NCBI GenBank assembly: GCA_002733575.1
Contig: NVWB01000017.1
Span: 1-59,242 of the forward strand
Direction: 5' to 3'
DNA: 59,242 nucleotides
DNA from: Blastopirellula sp.
Lineage (GTDB): Bacteria > Planctomycetota > Planctomycetia > Pirellulales > Pirellulaceae
Under the pieces are notes generated by a model. It ran no database searches. It had not been told where the DNA came from and worked only from the letters and a program-made list of their open reading frames with translations. Both the position numbers and the translations under genes were made by a program. Positions within the stretch are counted from its first letter, which is position 1; every line of letters starts with the position of its first letter. Below, one piece after another: positions 18,633-28,324 of the stretch.

Positions 18633-19295
18633 ATGAATGGTTTCGGCAGACAACTTAGATATGATATTTCCCAAGTGCTGGGCGTTGTCCTGGTTGGCAT
18701 TTTATTCAACTCCTCATTCGTCCTCGCCGAAGAATCAATTCCGCTTGAGAAATTGGTGGTAACGAAAGAGAAGACTTTTATCATCAATAAAAAGACCTAC
18801 GAAGTGGAAGTCCGCATTTTGCCAGACAAGCATAACCAGGATAAAATTGGAGCGGCCAAAACGAGCTTTACTTTAGGAGTAACCACGCCTAACTACTATT
18901 CGAACAACAAAACTGCTCGTATCGTCAAACTTCAAGGCAAAGTCCATTGGCTACTAACCATCCAAACCGCCTACGGCAAAGGCCAATCGCCCAAGACTCC
19001 ATCTGCCTATGGCCGCGGAACGACCGAAGCCGATCTAAAATCAGCCAATGTGCTGCTCGGTTTCCACGAATACTGTCACCGCCAAGACTATATTGAATAC
19101 ATCAAAACCCGCGGCCTGACCGACTTCGGAATCAAGCGTGGCATCCTGGTCGCCAAATACAAGCAGCTTACCGAACCCAAAAGACTAAACGCCATCGCCA
19201 CCACACTAACCGAGAAGATGGATATCTATTCGACCGAGAAAACCGATGAAGTGGGTAGTGTGAAGCGGAGTGATTTTTTGAAACGAAACGAGTAG
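18633..19295 (+). CDS. Secreted HExxH protein, possible metalloprotease (DUF922-like)
   Basis: A 220-residue exported protein with a signal peptide at about residues 14-33 (VLGVVLVGILFNSSFVLA). The body contains YEVEVRILPDKH and, near residue 150, LLGFHEYCHRQDY, which has the zincin motif HExxH followed by an Asp. The arrangement recalls DUF922 proteins, predicted secreted zinc proteases, but the third zinc ligand is not evident to me. It starts seven bases after the permease stop and probably closes the operon with the ABC system, suggesting envelope maturation of whatever is exported. No other domain is recognised. The confidence refers to the gene; the protease role is weaker. Confidence 0.7.
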   Translation: MNGFGRQLRYDISQVLGVVLVGILFNSSFVLAEESIPLEKLVVTKEKTFIINKKTYEVEVRILPDKHNQDKIGAAKTSFTLGVTTPNYYSNNKTARIVKLQGKVHWLLTIQTAYGKGQSPKTPSAYGRGTTEADLKSANVLLGFHEYCHRQDYIEYIKTRGLTDFGIKRGILVAKYKQLTEPKRLNAIATTLTEKMDIYSTEKTDEVGSVKRSDFLKRNE

Positions 19296-19374
19296 TGAAA
19301 TTTTCTGACATGTGACTTCTAGCTGTAGTGAAAATCTAGTGCAGCAAGATTAGTCCACAGATTGGGATAACAAA

Positions 19375-20046
19375 ATGTTTGATATGATCAAAAAATGGCT
19401 TCGCCTCGGTGAAGCGAGCAAGCACTACACTGAGGGCGTTTATTGCTGGGCTGAAGCATTGCGGTATGATTTCCCTGCTCATGATGATCCTGGCAAAGAA
19501 ATACGTCAACAGTTGTCCGAACTTGTGCCTGAGGTCGATCTGTCCGTTTTGATCAGCACGAACGAGAACGAAGATATTCGCATTCTTGCAATTGTACTGG
19601 CAGCCGTAGATTCGCGAGCAGATTGTCATAATGCCTTGATTGCCGTTCTCAATGATCAGCTTGAATCTGTTCGGCGTTCTGCTGCGATTGCACTTCTCAA
19701 AATGGACACGATATCGGGTTTGGCCGCAGTAGTAGCTGGCCATCGACATGGACACGGGATCCGTACACAGGCTGCATACCGCCTTGCAGAACATGGTCCC
19801 GCTGCGGTAGATGCTATTCCTTCGCTTTTTGCGTTAATCAACTACTCTGACATAAACTGGCGTTCTCACACTGCTGCATCTATTGCCCTTTCGGCAATAG
19901 GAGCTAATGCTTCTCCATACCTAACTCATGCCTTAATTCATGGTTCTGCTCAGTCTAAACATGAATCTGCGTTTGCGATGAGGGAAAATGGAGTGCCAAA
20001 AGAGTTTGAAAGTACTGTTAATACAATCCTTGAGCCGGACAATTAA
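19375..20046 (+). CDS. HEAT-repeat protein
   Basis: A 223-residue soluble protein. About four HEAT-like helical repeats are visible: RILAIVLAAVDSRADCHNA, SVRRSAAIALLKMDTISGL, IRTQAAYRLAEHGPAAVD and NWRSHTAASIALSAIGANA. The N-terminal 60 residues are a separate, more acidic helical part. HEAT proteins of this size act as protein-binding scaffolds or phycobilin-lyase-like helpers, but nothing here points to a partner. No signal peptide, no catalytic motif. It stands alone with about 80 and 180 bases to its neighbours. Confidence 0.75.
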   Translation: MFDMIKKWLRLGEASKHYTEGVYCWAEALRYDFPAHDDPGKEIRQQLSELVPEVDLSVLISTNENEDIRILAIVLAAVDSRADCHNALIAVLNDQLESVRRSAAIALLKMDTISGLAAVVAGHRHGHGIRTQAAYRLAEHGPAAVDAIPSLFALINYSDINWRSHTAASIALSAIGANASPYLTHALIHGSAQSKHESAFAMRENGVPKEFESTVNTILEPDN

Positions 20047-20226
20047 AACAACTGGGACGCTTAATTACTTCCGCAAGTCAGTGAGGTAGGCAGGTTGAAA
20101 CGTGGTGGGGAGTAGGATATTTTGCCTTGATTACACTACACAAAATCGGTAAAATGAGACCAAGCTTTCGTGGTCTAATTCCTGTTAGGTAGCCAGAACT
20201 TCATTTCTCTAATGATTGGATGATCG

Positions 20227-20853
20227 ATGGCAAACTCGGATGAAATTCCTGATATCAATCCTTGGTCAGATCCGTCTGACCCTAAGCCATTCGATATTTC
20301 TGAACGCGAAGGGTTGCAGCTAGATCGCAAACGCAATTATTTTCAACTGTCAGCCGTAATCTTACTAGCCGTAATTGGCGCGACGATTGGTTGGTTTCTT
20401 GCGGATGAACGGCCTGATATTGTTGCACTAATCGGCGGTGTGGTTGGTGTAGTTCTTGGAACATTCGTCAGCGGATTAGTGATCATGTTTTACGATTACC
20501 CCTACTCTCGACTTCAGCTTTTACAAATCCCCGATGTCCCTATGACTGGGCTCGATCATTTGTACTACCAAGCTCAGCGAGCGGGTTGGGCGTTACTCTA
20601 TCTCGCGTTTGTGACTACTCTTGGATGGGCCTATCTTTTCCTAGTTCCCCAGCCCGCGTTCCCAGGATTTATATTGATTAGTATGTTTGTGGCAATACCT
20701 CTTGTTCTCATCCTGTGCAGACCGCGATGCCCATTTTGTAGATTTTCGTTGTTATTTATGTGGAGAAAAGGAGTAACACCCTATCATAATTACTGCCCAC
20801 ATTGTGGAGCGAAGTTTGCAGCGAATCTTGATCAGAAAGATGATTCAAAGTGA
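20227..20853 (+). CDS. Four-helix membrane protein with C-terminal zinc ribbon
   Basis: A 208-residue inner-membrane protein of unknown function. The membrane segments are approximately residues 40-60 (LSAVILLAVIGATIGWFLA), 66-90 (ALIGGVVGVVLGTFVSGLV), 118-138 (LLYLAFVTTLGWAYLFLV) and 145-162 (GFILISMFVAIPLVLIL). A CxxC pair follows in RPRCPFCRF and another in YCPHCGAKF, about 25 residues apart, which makes a probable zinc ribbon on the cytoplasmic side. The N-terminus is acidic and Pro-rich. I do not recognise the family. Confidence 0.72.
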   Translation: MANSDEIPDINPWSDPSDPKPFDISEREGLQLDRKRNYFQLSAVILLAVIGATIGWFLADERPDIVALIGGVVGVVLGTFVSGLVIMFYDYPYSRLQLLQIPDVPMTGLDHLYYQAQRAGWALLYLAFVTTLGWAYLFLVPQPAFPGFILISMFVAIPLVLILCRPRCPFCRFSLLFMWRKGVTPYHNYCPHCGAKFAANLDQKDDSK

Positions 20854-21213
20854 AGTAGGATGAACGGCTTAGTGGCTGTGGTTCAGCGTTTTTCATGAAT
20901 TACGAAAACTTCGTGAAGGAACAGGCACATCCCTGCATCCAAACAAGGGAAGTGACCTTTCCGACGTTCGTGTTTGATTCTTTGTCTGTAGCACTCGCAT
21001 GCCAGTGATGCTTGCATTTACTGGTAATTGACCTTGACTACGATGTGAGTTAATAGGAGACTTCCGCGCGGCTACTTAATCGCAAGAGTGAATCATCATA
21101 CGCTTAGAGAATTACCAATAATTGAGTGGTTTGTGTGCTCTTAAATCGCCGATAAATAACATTGAGTATTTTCATCTTAGAAGAAAAGTAGATTGGGAAA
21201 GGAATTGCATAAC
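20854..21213. other. Intergenic region before the metal-efflux island
   Basis: No gene is seen. A weak promoter-like pair (TTGACC, 17 bases, TAATAG near 21027-21055) would give a leader of about 160 bases for the first Cys-rich gene. I found no clear metal-regulator operator. Confidence 0.3.
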
Positions 21214-21717
21214 ATGTGGATGGCTTACAGCATGACTACCCGAGCTCTGATTTGGCTATCAGTTGTAGCAATGCCGTTCCAGGTTCTTTCTGCCAGCACT
21301 TGCGGTTGCAGTGACAGCAATAGCTGCTGTGAGCAGGCCGATCAAGCGACTTGCTGTTGTTCGGATTCTGCAGACCGTGAAGGACGTTATTGTTCTAAGT
21401 TAAATCAGATGTCAACTGATCTGTGCTGTTTCAGTTTGCATCAAGGCAACATGACCGATACCAATAAAGTCGAAAAATCTTGTCTGCATGACTGTGGGTT
21501 GACTTGCCAGTGTGGCATGGCCAATTATCCCACTCCATTAGCTATTCCAAAAGAGACCAACTCAACCGAGAAACATATCAAGGCCTTCTCTTTTCTCGTT
21601 TGTCTTCCATCTGATTCGCAGGCCCAAGTCAAGCAACCGTATAATGTTGCATCATTCTGCTGGGATGCCTTAGCAGCGACAGATCGCTGCATCTCTCTCT
21701 GCCGATTCAAGCTCTAA
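21214..21717 (+). CDS. Small secreted Cys-rich protein, CISLC family, copy 1
   Basis: A 167-residue exported protein with 18 cysteines, starting at the ATG at 21214 behind AAAGGAA. The signal peptide (ALIWLSVVAMPFQVLSA) is followed by clusters CGC, CC, CCC, CC, then CLHDCGLTCQC, and the protein ends DRCISLCRFKL. It is homologous to the product starting at 29116, which shares the LIWxxVxxxPxQ signal region, a CxxxCxC cluster and the CISLC[RK]F end. The density of cysteines and the position before a heavy-metal efflux adaptor suggest a periplasmic soft-metal scavenger. This is inference. I do not know a named family. Confidence 0.72.
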   Translation: MWMAYSMTTRALIWLSVVAMPFQVLSASTCGCSDSNSCCEQADQATCCCSDSADREGRYCSKLNQMSTDLCCFSLHQGNMTDTNKVEKSCLHDCGLTCQCGMANYPTPLAIPKETNSTEKHIKAFSFLVCLPSDSQAQVKQPYNVASFCWDALAATDRCISLCRFKL

Positions 21718-21872
21718 ATCTTCTCTCTACAGAATGTTTGCGCACTTTTGGAATCGAATGATTCTTAATCGTAATGCGAATAAAATTACCAAGGACGAGA
21801 ACAAATGGACTTGACTCGTACGAGTTTAGATAAGATAGTTAAAGAAGGATTCTCAACTAGACCGGTATCATA

Positions 21873-22274
21873 ATGTTCCAATTCTTAGCAAAAACCTTTG
21901 TTTTACCTACGCTGATCGTAGCGATGTCTCTTATGAGCATTGTACCTGCGACTGGTGCGTGTGAAGTAATTGGCAAGGGCTGCGAGTCGGAACAAGACTG
22001 CTGCATGGGATTGGACGAGGTAGTACAAACTTGCTGCTCTACGTCGATCTATTCAGTCACATGCAACTGTTCTGTTGAGCAAGAGCGTCCCACCACTCCA
22101 CTAGAGCAACGCACATCGGATGAGCGAGACACTTCTCGCTTGGTTGCGAGCGTGCTAGTGGCGTCTGATGTTTGTGATCACAGTTCACAAATTCAGTCTA
22201 CCAAGGACTCCGCTCTCTTTTACTGTCTATCTTCATCTCATAGTCAAGCCGTTCTCTGTCGCTGGCTAACCTAA
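21873..22274 (+). CDS. Small secreted Cys-rich protein
   Basis: A 133-residue protein with a signal peptide (LPTLIVAMSLMSIVPATGA) and 11 cysteines in the mature part, arranged as CEVIGKGC, CC, CC, CNC, then single cysteines. It ends AVLCRWLT, loosely like the LCRF end of the gene before it. It lies 155 bases after copy 1 and 175 bases before the efflux adaptor gene. A metal-binding role is inferred from composition and context only; no family is recognised. Confidence 0.62.
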   Translation: MFQFLAKTFVLPTLIVAMSLMSIVPATGACEVIGKGCESEQDCCMGLDEVVQTCCSTSIYSVTCNCSVEQERPTTPLEQRTSDERDTSRLVASVLVASDVCDHSSQIQSTKDSALFYCLSSSHSQAVLCRWLT

Positions 22275-22291
22275 TCGTCTGCTCTTGTTAA

Positions 22292-22320
22292 TGTTTCACG
22301 CGCTGGTTGTGTGTGAAACA
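22292..22320 (+). terminator. Hairpin between the Cys-rich gene and the adaptor gene
   Basis: An 8-bp inverted repeat TGTTTCAC/GTGAAACA with a 13-base loop, 17 bases after the stop. There is no T-run, so it may be a partial terminator or a messenger-processing site. Confidence 0.35.
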
Positions 22321-22449
22321 CTAATTCCCAACGATTTATCAAAAAGAGATGTATCTTCTTGCCTGACGAAGCACTGAAATTGCTACCAGGGGAACGACCA
22401 TCTTTCATCTGAAATATAGACTGGTTGCAATAAATCCAGTGAGGTTGTT

Positions 22450-24699
22450 ATGAACGAATCAGAGATGAATACGGCTCCAGTCACAGAGGAAGCCGAGGCT
22501 GCGATTTCGCAACCGAGTGCTGAAGAAGCCCTGCGTCAGCGGAATGAACTCCGGCAAGAAACCAGACGCTGGTGGATCGGACTGTTTGTTCAGCCAGCAT
22601 TGATGATGGCATGTGTCGTAGTCTTGATCATAGGGCTGGGGGTAGCCCAGCGATTAGGAATTATCTCGGCCGGAGATGGCGGAGGGCATAGCCATACGTC
22701 CGCAGTTGGCGAAGCAATCCGGTATATCTGCCCGATGATGTGTACTAAGCCGCAATCGGTGCCAGGACGCTGCCCGGTGTGTGCGATGGAGTTGGTTCCA
22801 GCTACGTCAGGAGGTGGAAATTCCGACTCTCGCTCTGTGCAAATTGATCCAGCATCTCGTCGAGTTGCTAACATTCATACCGTTGCGGTGAAGTTGATGC
22901 CGATGACTCGTACGATTCGAGCCATTGGCGAACTGAACTACGATGAAGGCAGACTCAAGACACTTTCTGCTTACGTCGATGGTCGGATTGATCATCTGTA
23001 TGCCGACTACACGGGTGTCGTTGTTAAGAAGGATGATCAACTGGCGTTAGTTTATTCACCCAAATTATACTCCAGCCAAGTCGAGATGCTGTTAGCGAAG
23101 AAATCTAGCGAGCAATCGCGATCTTCAACTCTCCTACGTGTGACGGAATCGAATCGGGAACTCTACAAAAGTTCCCGGCAGCGATTAATTGAATTAGGGA
23201 TGACCGACGCTCAGATCAAACAAATTGAACAAGCAGGAGAAGCAAACAGCCGGATTCACTTGTACGCTCCGATCAGTGGCACGGTGATTGAGAAGCTCGT
23301 CATCGAAGGCCAGTATGTAAAAGAAGGTCAAGCTATTTATAAAATGGCCGACTTATCGACTCTATGGCTGATGCTTGAGTTGTTTCCAGAAGATGCAGCG
23401 ACGATTCGATATGGACAAAAAGTCGAAGCCGAGGTTCAGTCTCTACCCGGCCGTAAATTCACAGGAAGAGTGGCTTTTATTGATCCGCATGTTGACCCCA
23501 GAACTCGCACGGTCGGAGTTCGGGTTGTCATTCCGAATCAAGCAGGTGAACTGCGAGTAGGCGACTACGCGAAAGCGACTATTGCCGTTCCAGTTTCTAA
23601 TTCTAGTGACCAGCAACAAAGTGTGTATGACCCTGACTTGGCCAATAAATGGATCAGTCCACGACATCCACATGTGATTGAGGCTTCCGCCGGTCATTGT
23701 CGGGAATGCGGTGTTAATTTGGTCCCGGCTGTCGAGCTTGGCTTTACATCTGATCCCAATGCCAGCAACGAATCCATGGTAGTCCCACGTGATGCCGTAC
23801 TCAGAGCTGGCACAAACAGCGTGCTCTATGTAGAAACGGAACCAGGTCGATTCGAGATTCGCCGCGTTGTACTGGGGCCTGTTTGCGGAGATGTAATTGT
23901 GGTTTTGAAAGGCGTGATGCCGGGTGAGCAAGTGGCGACGCGGGGCAACTTCCTGATCGACTCCCAAATGCAATTATCAGGCAACCCGTCTCTCATCGAT
24001 CCTACTAGAATCGAACCAATGATCGACGAACCGAAAAGCGACGAAGCGATGACACCCGAAATGATTGCCGCGATATCTAAACTGCCGGAGGAGGATCGGC
24101 TATTAGCCACAGCTCAGAGAATCTGCCCGGTCACTGAAATGTTGCTTGGCTCGATGGGGACACCACTGAAAGTCGATCTTGCTGGGCAGACGATTTTCAT
24201 CTGTTGCAAAGGGTGCGAAGCAAGCTTGCTTGAAGCCCCCGAGACCCATCTAGCAAACTTGATCAAAAAAGAAGACGGACTGAATGACAAAGAAAGAGCC
24301 GCATTCTCACTGCTCGAATCTGCTGATAGAACTCTTGCCCTACAGCAACGAATTTGCCCTGTTGCAGATTTTAAACTCGGATCGATGGGCAAACCGATCA
24401 AGGTTGACGTGAATGGAACTCCGGTTTTTATCTGCTGTGAAGGGTGTCGTGAAAGCCTGCTTGAGGAGCCGGTCAAGTATCTGGCAAAACTTCCCCGCGA
24501 TAATTCTCCCAAGGAACTAGGGGGAAATCCATCGATGAATTTTCCACCCATTGGTGAGATCCAGATCATTGAGCCTCAAAGTGGAGTTCCACCCATCGGG
24601 GATCTGCAACCAATTATCGCACCGGTCATCGAAGTGCCGCAAACTCAAGCCCTACCGGCGTTACCCGAGATTGAGCTACCTGTGGAGATTCTCCGATGA
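22450..24699 (+). CDS. Heavy-metal RND efflux adaptor (CusB-like) with fused metal-binding domains
   Basis: A 749-residue periplasmic adaptor linking the RND pump to an outer-membrane channel. A membrane anchor lies near residues 45-68. A heavy-metal-binding domain follows (YICPMMCTKPQSVPGRCPVC, about 92-117). The HlyD/CusB core is about 135-385 (RIDHLYADYTGVVVKKDDQL, IHLYAPISGTVIEKLVIEGQ). A second zinc-ribbon-like insert reads HCRECGVNLVPA (near 417-428). The adaptor beta domain ends near 520. Unusually, the last 200 residues carry two YHS/TRASH-like domains: ICPVTEMLLGSMGTPLKV with FICCKGC (about 557-605) and ICPVADFKLGSMGKPIKV with FICCEGC (about 635-683), then a Pro-rich tail. Its stop overlaps the pump start by four bases. 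Confidence 0.93.
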   Translation: MNESEMNTAPVTEEAEAAISQPSAEEALRQRNELRQETRRWWIGLFVQPALMMACVVVLIIGLGVAQRLGIISAGDGGGHSHTSAVGEAIRYICPMMCTKPQSVPGRCPVCAMELVPATSGGGNSDSRSVQIDPASRRVANIHTVAVKLMPMTRTIRAIGELNYDEGRLKTLSAYVDGRIDHLYADYTGVVVKKDDQLALVYSPKLYSSQVEMLLAKKSSEQSRSSTLLRVTESNRELYKSSRQRLIELGMTDAQIKQIEQAGEANSRIHLYAPISGTVIEKLVIEGQYVKEGQAIYKMADLSTLWLMLELFPEDAATIRYGQKVEAEVQSLPGRKFTGRVAFIDPHVDPRTRTVGVRVVIPNQAGELRVGDYAKATIAVPVSNSSDQQQSVYDPDLANKWISPRHPHVIEASAGHCRECGVNLVPAVELGFTSDPNASNESMVVPRDAVLRAGTNSVLYVETEPGRFEIRRVVLGPVCGDVIVVLKGVMPGEQVATRGNFLIDSQMQLSGNPSLIDPTRIEPMIDEPKSDEAMTPEMIAAISKLPEEDRLLATAQRICPVTEMLLGSMGTPLKVDLAGQTIFICCKGCEASLLEAPETHLANLIKKEDGLNDKERAAFSLLESADRTLALQQRICPVADFKLGSMGKPIKVDVNGTPVFICCEGCRESLLEEPVKYLAKLPRDNSPKELGGNPSMNFPPIGEIQIIEPQSGVPPIGDLQPIIAPVIEVPQTQALPALPEIELPVEILR

Positions 24700-27600
24700 T
24701 TAAGAAAATTATTGACTTTTGTATCCACGAACGGCTTATGATTCTGTTCGTATCCGTGGCGGTAATTGCTTTCGGATGGTACTCCACAAAAAAAGTACCA
24801 CTGGATGCCATTCCCAATGTGGGTGAGAACCAGGTAATTGTGCTCACGAAATGGGCCGGTCGTTCGCCCAAAGATGTGGAAGATCAGATTACCTATCCGC
24901 TTTCCATTGCTCTCCAATCGGTGCCAGGTTCAAAAAGCGTACGTGGCAAGAGCATGTTTGGTTTCAGTTTTGTTCAGGTGACGTTTGACGACGCGGTCGA
25001 TTTCTATTGGGCCAGATCACGAGTGGTTGAACAACTAACAACAGTCACTAGCTTACTACCCGATGGCGTTACGCCGACGTTAGGCCCTGATGCCACTGCC
25101 CTCGGCCAAATTTATTACTACGTGCTTGATGCGCCAAAGGAAATGAACTTGGCCGATCTACGGTCTAAGCAAGATTTCTTTATTAAGTATTCTCTGCAAT
25201 CAGTGGAAGGCGTCGCCGAGGTCGCATCGATTGGTGGTTATGTACGCCAGTATCAGATTGAAGTCGATCCAGACCAGTTGCGTTATTACAATATTCCACT
25301 CAGCAAAGTGATCGACGCGGTCAAGGCATCGAACATCGATGTCGGCGCAAAGACGGTCGAGAGCGGTGGCATGGAATTCATCGTTCGTGGCAAAGGATTT
25401 ATTGGCTCGGGAAAGACCGAATCAGAAACGATTGACCAAATTGGTAACACGGTTGTACTCACTCGCGAAGGCGTTCCGGTCCGAGTTAGTGATGTGGCCG
25501 ATGTACAAACAGGGCCTGCTTTTCGCCGTGGAGCCCTTGATTTCAACGGACACGAAGCAGTTGGTGGGGTGGTCGTCATGCGATATGGCGAGAACCCGCG
25601 AGCGGTCATCGAGCGTGTTAAGGCAAAAATTGCATCACTAGAGCCAGAGTTAGACGGGATTAAAATTCGCGGTGTTTATGATCGAACTGTCTTAATCGAC
25701 GAAACGGTGGCCACGCTATCGGATGCTCTGTTTCATGAAATATTGATCACCATCGCGGTCATGGTTTTGTTCTTGTTACACTTCCGAGCCAGTCTGATTA
25801 TTGCCATTACATTGCCCATGGCGGTGTTGATGTCGTTCATTGCTATGAACCTATTAGGGGTCGACGCCAATATCATGTCGTTAGCCGGAATTGCGATTGC
25901 GATCGGCACAATGGTCGACATGGGAATCATCATTCTGGAAAACGTCTACGGTGCCTTATCAAAGTGGGAGTCAGACGGATCGCCAGGTGGCACACGACAG
26001 CGGCTGAAGGTGATTCGTGAATCGGCTGCCGAGGTGGTGCCGGCGGTTATCACAGCGGTTAGCACAACAGTTGTCAGCTTTCTGCCGGTGTTTTTCCTGA
26101 CAGGACGTGATCATCGTCTGTTTGCGCCTCTCGCCTGGACGAAGACCTTTGCACTCATCTCAAGTCTGATCGTGGCCGTAGTGGTTGTGCCGATGCTCTG
26201 TCGCATTTTTCTGAAGAGTTCAAGCGTGAGCAAGCTGACTAGCATGTTCGCAGGGATTGGATTGGCTGGGCTGAGTGCGACCCTTTGTGTTTTTGTCTGG
26301 GGAAAACATATCGAAGAGTTGACATCACTCGATATTCTTTGGTCAACCGCCGCGAGTGCTGTAATAGGTTTTGCCATCGGATGGTGGATGTCTCGTGAGC
26401 AAATTCGATCTGTAGACAAGAACCCTGTCAGCCGATTTGTACTTTGGTTATACGCTGGGAGATTACGATTGGCATTGCGACGCAAGGCGTTGATGCTCTC
26501 GCTTCCGGTCATGATTTTTCTACTTGGACTAGGCGCCTGGATAGGGCTGCCGACCATTCTTCGCCCAGTAGAGAAAGTTGTATCGATGTTGGGAGCCGAT
26601 TTAAATAATGTTCCTGGCTACGTCGATGCCAAGCATACGTTTGTTGGTCTGAAATCTGACGACTGGATTGCGTTGGACGAAGGGAGTTGGTTTTATATGC
26701 CGAGTCTCTATCCGGCAGCCAGTTTCTCACAGGCCATGGAAGTCTTGCAAACACAGGACGCGATGATACATGAGATCCCAGAAGTACAAGACGTACTCGG
26801 AAAAATTGGTCGCGTTGAATCGGCCCTCGATCCGGCTCCGGCAGCGATGATTGAAACTTATGTCATGCTCAAGCCTCGTGATCAATGGCGTGAGGGAATG
26901 ACCGAGAAAAAAATATGGGATGAGATCAATAAAGTTGCTGCAATGCCTGGAATCACCCCAGCATCGGCTTTGCAGCCAATCGAGGGCCGTGTGGTCATGC
27001 TGCAAAGTGGTATCAAAGCCTCAATGGCGGTGCGGATTTATGGCGACGATTTGGAAGGATTGGGAAAAGCGTCACTCGCAGTCGCTAAGCATTTAAAGCA
27101 GCATCACTTCGTTAATGATGGAACGGTCAGTCCAGATATTGTCATGGGCAAGCCCTACTTCGAGTTCGAGGTAGATCGTGAGGAAGCGGCCCGATATGGC
27201 ATGACCACAAGAATGGTCAATCAGATTGTGTCGGCAGGCCTGGGCGGAATTGATGTGACCACAACCGTCGAAGGCCGCGAGCGTTATCCTATTCAAATTC
27301 GCTACGAGCGTAGTGTGCGTGAAAATATCGATGAATTAGGGCAAGTCACTGTTGTCACCCACACAGGAGAAGTTCTCCCTCTCAAGCGTTTTGCCGACAT
27401 GACAACCACTTGGGGACCAGGAGCAATTAACAGCGAAGACGCTCGCCTGGTGGCACATGTCTCCTTCTCTCCCTCAGGCGGTGCAGGCGATCTTGAAACG
27501 GTGGAGTCGGTAATGAAATCGCTCAAGGCTGCTCGCGCAAGCGGAGATTTAGAATTCCCCGAGGGCAATTTCGAGTTACAAGCGGTGGGTTCGTTTCAAA

Positions 27601-28205
27601 ACCAAATCGAAGCGAACTTGCGTTTGATGTGGATCATACCCATGGTGATCATGATCAACTTACTACTGCATTATCTTCACTTCCGTAACTTCCCGATATC
27701 ACTGGTTGTTTTCTCAGGAATTCCGTTTGCGGCTGCCGGGGGCATGATCGCTGTTGCCACGATGGGCGTTGATATGAACACGGCGATGTGGGTTGGTTTT
27801 ATTGCGTTATTTGGCTTGGCCGCTGATGATGGAATTGTGATGGCAACCTACATGCGAGAGACACTCAAACGCCGCACGATTCGTAATGTGGAAGATATTC
27901 GTAACGCAATTTATGAAGCAGGTCTCAAACGAATTCGTCCCTGCACCATGACCACGGTGACTACCCTCGTGGCATTACTGCCAGTTTTGCTATCTACCGG
28001 AAGAGGAGCAGATGTCGCGCGGGCGATGGCTTTGCCTGTGTTTGGTGGCATGCTCATCGAACCGTTCACCACATTTATCGTGCCGACCCTTTATTCCGCT
28101 TACATTGAATTTAAAATGCGTGCCGGATTTCAAGATGAATACTGGACGAACATCGAAGATGAAAGCGGTAGTCAGGAAGACAGTTTAGAAAATGTAGCGG
28201 CATGA
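24696..28205 (+). CDS. Heavy-metal efflux RND permease, CusA-like, with two extra membrane helices
   Basis: A 1169-residue proton-driven pump, against about 1045 for E. coli CusA. The HME-family features are VPLDAIPNVGENQVIV near the start, the TM4 proton-relay Asp in AIAIGTMVDMGIIILENVYG (Asp408), EGRVVMLQSGIKASMAVRIYG (matching the CusA substrate-site Met region), and AALFGLAADDGIVMATY in TM10 (read as LFGLAADDGIVMATYM). Between TM6 and TM7, at about residues 512-572, there is an insert predicted to form two further helices (GIGLAGLSATLCVFVWG and ILWSTAASAVIGFAIGWWM). The pump would then have about 14 helices. It is coupled to the adaptor by a four-base overlap. Copper or silver are the likely substrates. 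Confidence 0.93.
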   Translation: MIKKIIDFCIHERLMILFVSVAVIAFGWYSTKKVPLDAIPNVGENQVIVLTKWAGRSPKDVEDQITYPLSIALQSVPGSKSVRGKSMFGFSFVQVTFDDAVDFYWARSRVVEQLTTVTSLLPDGVTPTLGPDATALGQIYYYVLDAPKEMNLADLRSKQDFFIKYSLQSVEGVAEVASIGGYVRQYQIEVDPDQLRYYNIPLSKVIDAVKASNIDVGAKTVESGGMEFIVRGKGFIGSGKTESETIDQIGNTVVLTREGVPVRVSDVADVQTGPAFRRGALDFNGHEAVGGVVVMRYGENPRAVIERVKAKIASLEPELDGIKIRGVYDRTVLIDETVATLSDALFHEILITIAVMVLFLLHFRASLIIAITLPMAVLMSFIAMNLLGVDANIMSLAGIAIAIGTMVDMGIIILENVYGALSKWESDGSPGGTRQRLKVIRESAAEVVPAVITAVSTTVVSFLPVFFLTGRDHRLFAPLAWTKTFALISSLIVAVVVVPMLCRIFLKSSSVSKLTSMFAGIGLAGLSATLCVFVWGKHIEELTSLDILWSTAASAVIGFAIGWWMSREQIRSVDKNPVSRFVLWLYAGRLRLALRRKALMLSLPVMIFLLGLGAWIGLPTILRPVEKVVSMLGADLNNVPGYVDAKHTFVGLKSDDWIALDEGSWFYMPSLYPAASFSQAMEVLQTQDAMIHEIPEVQDVLGKIGRVESALDPAPAAMIETYVMLKPRDQWREGMTEKKIWDEINKVAAMPGITPASALQPIEGRVVMLQSGIKASMAVRIYGDDLEGLGKASLAVAKHLKQHHFVNDGTVSPDIVMGKPYFEFEVDREEAARYGMTTRMVNQIVSAGLGGIDVTTTVEGRERYPIQIRYERSVRENIDELGQVTVVTHTGEVLPLKRFADMTTTWGPGAINSEDARLVAHVSFSPSGGAGDLETVESVMKSLKAARASGDLEFPEGNFELQAVGSFQNQIEANLRLMWIIPMVIMINLLLHYLHFRNFPISLVVFSGIPFAAAGGMIAVATMGVDMNTAMWVGFIALFGLAADDGIVMATYMRETLKRRTIRNVEDIRNAIYEAGLKRIRPCTMTTVTTLVALLPVLLSTGRGADVARAMALPVFGGMLIEPFTTFIVPTLYSAYIEFKMRAGFQDEYWTNIEDESGSQEDSLENVAA

Positions 28206-28324
28206 TGACTTGGAAATCAGATTAAGATCTCAAGTCAATTTAGCACGCAAATAATGAATCGATTTTCACTATCGCACGTTGCGATGTGAGTTAGTTAAAC
28301 GTCCTATTGAAAAAGGAAACTATT

